Source of the DNA: Streptomyces sp. NBC_00554 | GTDB lineage: Bacteria > Actinomycetota > Actinomycetes > Streptomycetales > Streptomycetaceae | DNA length: 64,000 nucleotides | Assembly: GCF_041431135.1 (NCBI RefSeq) | Contig: NZ_CP107799.1 | Location: 4,526,001 to 4,590,000 of the forward strand | Reading direction: 5' to 3' | Part shown: positions 62,486 through 64,000 of the stretch, one piece after another | How positions within the stretch are numbered: position 1 is the stretch's first letter | Layout: every line of letters begins with the position of its first letter | Translations under genes and position numbers: made by a program | The notes under the pieces: model-generated | The model's input: only the letters and a program-made list of their open reading frames with translations | The model's database searches: none | What the model was told of the DNA's origin: nothing

Positions 62486-63889
62486 GTGCCCGCCCCCGCG
62501 CCCCACACCACCAACCGCAAGTTCCTCGGCCGTCTGTCCCTGCCGGAGCGGAACTTCGTGGCGGACGCGCTGCGTGCCGAGACCGTGGGTGGCGTGCTGT
62601 TGCTCGTGGCCGCGATCGCGGCGCTGATCTGGGCGAACACTCCGGTCAAGGACAGTTACCAGAGCGTCCTCGACTTCCACATCGGTCCCGCCGCGCTGGG
62701 TCTGAACCTCTCCCTGCAGCACTGGGCCGCCGACGGACTGCTCGCCGTGTTCTTCTTCGTCGCCGGTATCGAGCTCAAGCGCGAACTGGTGGCCGGCGAT
62801 CTGCGGGACCCGAAGGCGGCGCTGCTGCCGGTCGCCGCCGCGTTGTGCGGCATGGTGGTTCCGGCGCTCGTCTACGCCCTGACGAATGTGCTGGGGGGCG
62901 GCTCTCTCGACGGCTGGGCGGTGCCCACCGCGACCGACATCGCGTTCGCGCTCGCCGTCCTCGCGGTCATCGGTACGTCCCTGCCGTCGGCGTTGCGCGC
63001 CTTCCTGCTGACGCTCGCCGTCGTCGACGACCTCTTCGCGATCCTGATCATCGCGGTCTTCTTCACCGCCGACCTGAACTTCGCCGCCCTCGCCGGCGCG
63101 GTCGTCGGCCTCGGCGTCTTCTGGTTGCTGCTGAGGAAGGGTGTACGCGGCTGGTACGTGTACGTGCCCCTCGCCCTCGTCATCTGGGGGCTGATGTACA
63201 ACAGCGGCATCCACGCCACCATCGCCGGTGTCGCGATGGGCCTGATGCTGCGCTGCACCCGGCACGAGGGCGAGGCGCACTCACCCGGCGAGCACGTCGA
63301 ACATCTGGTGCGGCCGTTGTCGGCGGGCCTCGCCGTGCCGCTGTTCGCGCTGTTCAGCGCCGGGGTCGCGGTCTCGGGAGGCGTACTGGGGGATGTGTTC
63401 CAGCGGCCCGAGACGCTCGGTGTCGTCCTTGGACTCGTCGTCGGCAAGGCGGTCGGCATCTTCGGCGGGACCTGGCTGACGGCCCGGTTCACCAGGGCCT
63501 CGCTCAGTGACGACCTGGCCTGGCCGGACGTGTTCGCCGTGGCCTCCCTCGCGGGCATCGGCTTCACCGTCTCGCTGCTGATCGGCGAACTCGCCTTCGA
63601 CGGGAACCCGGCGCTCACCGACGAGGTCAAGGCCGCCGTCCTCGTCGGCTCCCTCATCGCGGCCGTATGCGCCGGAACGCTGCTGAAGATACGCAACGCC
63701 AAGTACCGGGGGCTGGTCGAGGCCGAGGAGCGCGACGACGACCTCGACGGCATCCCCGACATCTACGAACAGGACAACCCGGCGTACCACCTGCGGATGG
63801 CCGAGATCTACGAGCGCAAGGCCGCCGAGCACCGAAGGCTTGCCGAAGTGACGGGCGGGGCAAGCGACGGGGACGACGGTCCGGCATGA
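62486..63889 (+). CDS. nhaA: Na+/H+ antiporter NhaA
   Basis: 467 residues from a GTG at 62486 after CGGAGG. Twelve-helix NhaA-type antiporter, exporting Na+ (or Li+) in exchange for protons. Motifs: FFFVAGIELKRELVAGDL, PTATDIAFALAVL with the Asp of the unwound helix IV, and TLAVVDDLFAILII with the ion-binding Asp pair of helix V. The C-terminal about 60 residues are charged and cytoplasmic. It is followed 43 bp downstream by a holin-like gene, as in related species. Confidence 0.96.
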   Translation: MPAPAPHTTNRKFLGRLSLPERNFVADALRAETVGGVLLLVAAIAALIWANTPVKDSYQSVLDFHIGPAALGLNLSLQHWAADGLLAVFFFVAGIELKRELVAGDLRDPKAALLPVAAALCGMVVPALVYALTNVLGGGSLDGWAVPTATDIAFALAVLAVIGTSLPSALRAFLLTLAVVDDLFAILIIAVFFTADLNFAALAGAVVGLGVFWLLLRKGVRGWYVYVPLALVIWGLMYNSGIHATIAGVAMGLMLRCTRHEGEAHSPGEHVEHLVRPLSAGLAVPLFALFSAGVAVSGGVLGDVFQRPETLGVVLGLVVGKAVGIFGGTWLTARFTRASLSDDLAWPDVFAVASLAGIGFTVSLLIGELAFDGNPALTDEVKAAVLVGSLIAAVCAGTLLKIRNAKYRGLVEAEERDDDLDGIPDIYEQDNPAYHLRMAEIYERKAAEHRRLAEVTGGASDGDDGPA

Positions 63890-63932
63890 TCTGACACGAC
63901 CGTACAAAAACATGCAGGAGAGGGAGAACGCG

Positions 63933-64000
63933 ATGAGTGCACCCGACGGCAGTCCGGTCGGAGCCGAACGCAGCATCGGCCAGTTGTTCGCCTCGGCGAC
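63933..64000 (+). CDS. Phage-holin-family (Actinobacterial holin-X) protein, N-terminal fragment
   Basis: ATG at 63933 behind AGGAGAGGGAG opens MSAPDGSPVGAERSIGQLFA, matching my memory of the phage holin-family proteins found immediately after nhaA in Streptomyces. Only 22 complete codons are in the window, so the assignment rests mainly on position and the GQL(F/V)ASAT start. Confidence 0.6.
   Translation, partial: MSAPDGSPVGAERSIGQLFASA

Overview
The window is high-GC actinobacterial DNA, almost certainly from a Streptomyces chromosome. From memory, the right-hand 37 kb follows the gene order of the S. coelicolor SCO3540-SCO3564 region: protease/hydrolase, holB, a membrane-protein/tmk fusion, topA, a proton pyrophosphatase, the bldG pair, an MrfA-like helicase, a Tad pilus cluster, 6C RNA, acs and nhaA. 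The gene density, the start and stop overlaps (ATGA), the GTG starts and the purine-rich ribosome binding sites all fit.

Layout. Positions 1-9094 are chromosomal: a partial SDR, oleate hydratase, a secreted sialidase-fold hydrolase with ricin-type lectin domains beside a LacI regulator, and a DUF3500/HupE pair. Positions 9095-26984 are a degenerate integrated island bounded by an 80-bp direct repeat made of the 3' part of tRNA-Thr(CGT) plus its terminator. The intact tRNA is at 26942-27015. No integrase is visible. The island carries an AbiEii-type nucleotidyltransferase pair, several broken genes (an HTH/helicase chimera, an aminoglycoside-phosphotransferase-like gene, a lipoprotein, a pentapeptide-repeat protein, a small HTH gene), a GntR regulator, a stand-alone LexA DNA-binding domain, and an apparently intact cassette: two-component system, beta-carbonic anhydrase and SulP anion transporter.

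The most interesting signal lies in that cassette. The promoter of the carbonic anhydrase/SulP genes has five direct repeats of CTCAC/TTCAC at exact 11-bp spacing, the usual architecture for an OmpR-family response regulator such as the one encoded next door. Two further copies of this promoter (12426-12462 and 15521-15557) have no clear gene behind them. Each is followed after 160-200 bp by a GC-rich hairpin related to the hairpin that ends the SulP operon. They look like two response-regulator-controlled small RNAs, or promoter-terminator remnants of the operon.

The core region at 27-64 kb covers replication and topology (HolB, Tmk, TopA), energy (HppA), developmental regulation (BldG and its anti-sigma partner), DNA repair helicase, Tad/Flp pilus assembly with its septum-site-like ATPase, and the 6C RNA in the position it holds next to the homologous genes of mycobacteria. 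A likely 6S-like RNA with two U-tailed terminators follows. Next come a degenerate Fic-like protein whose start codon sits in a perfect 22-bp palindrome, a fused SulP-carbonic anhydrase transporter (a second version of the island's split module), acetyl-CoA synthetase with a DasR-like site upstream, and NhaA.
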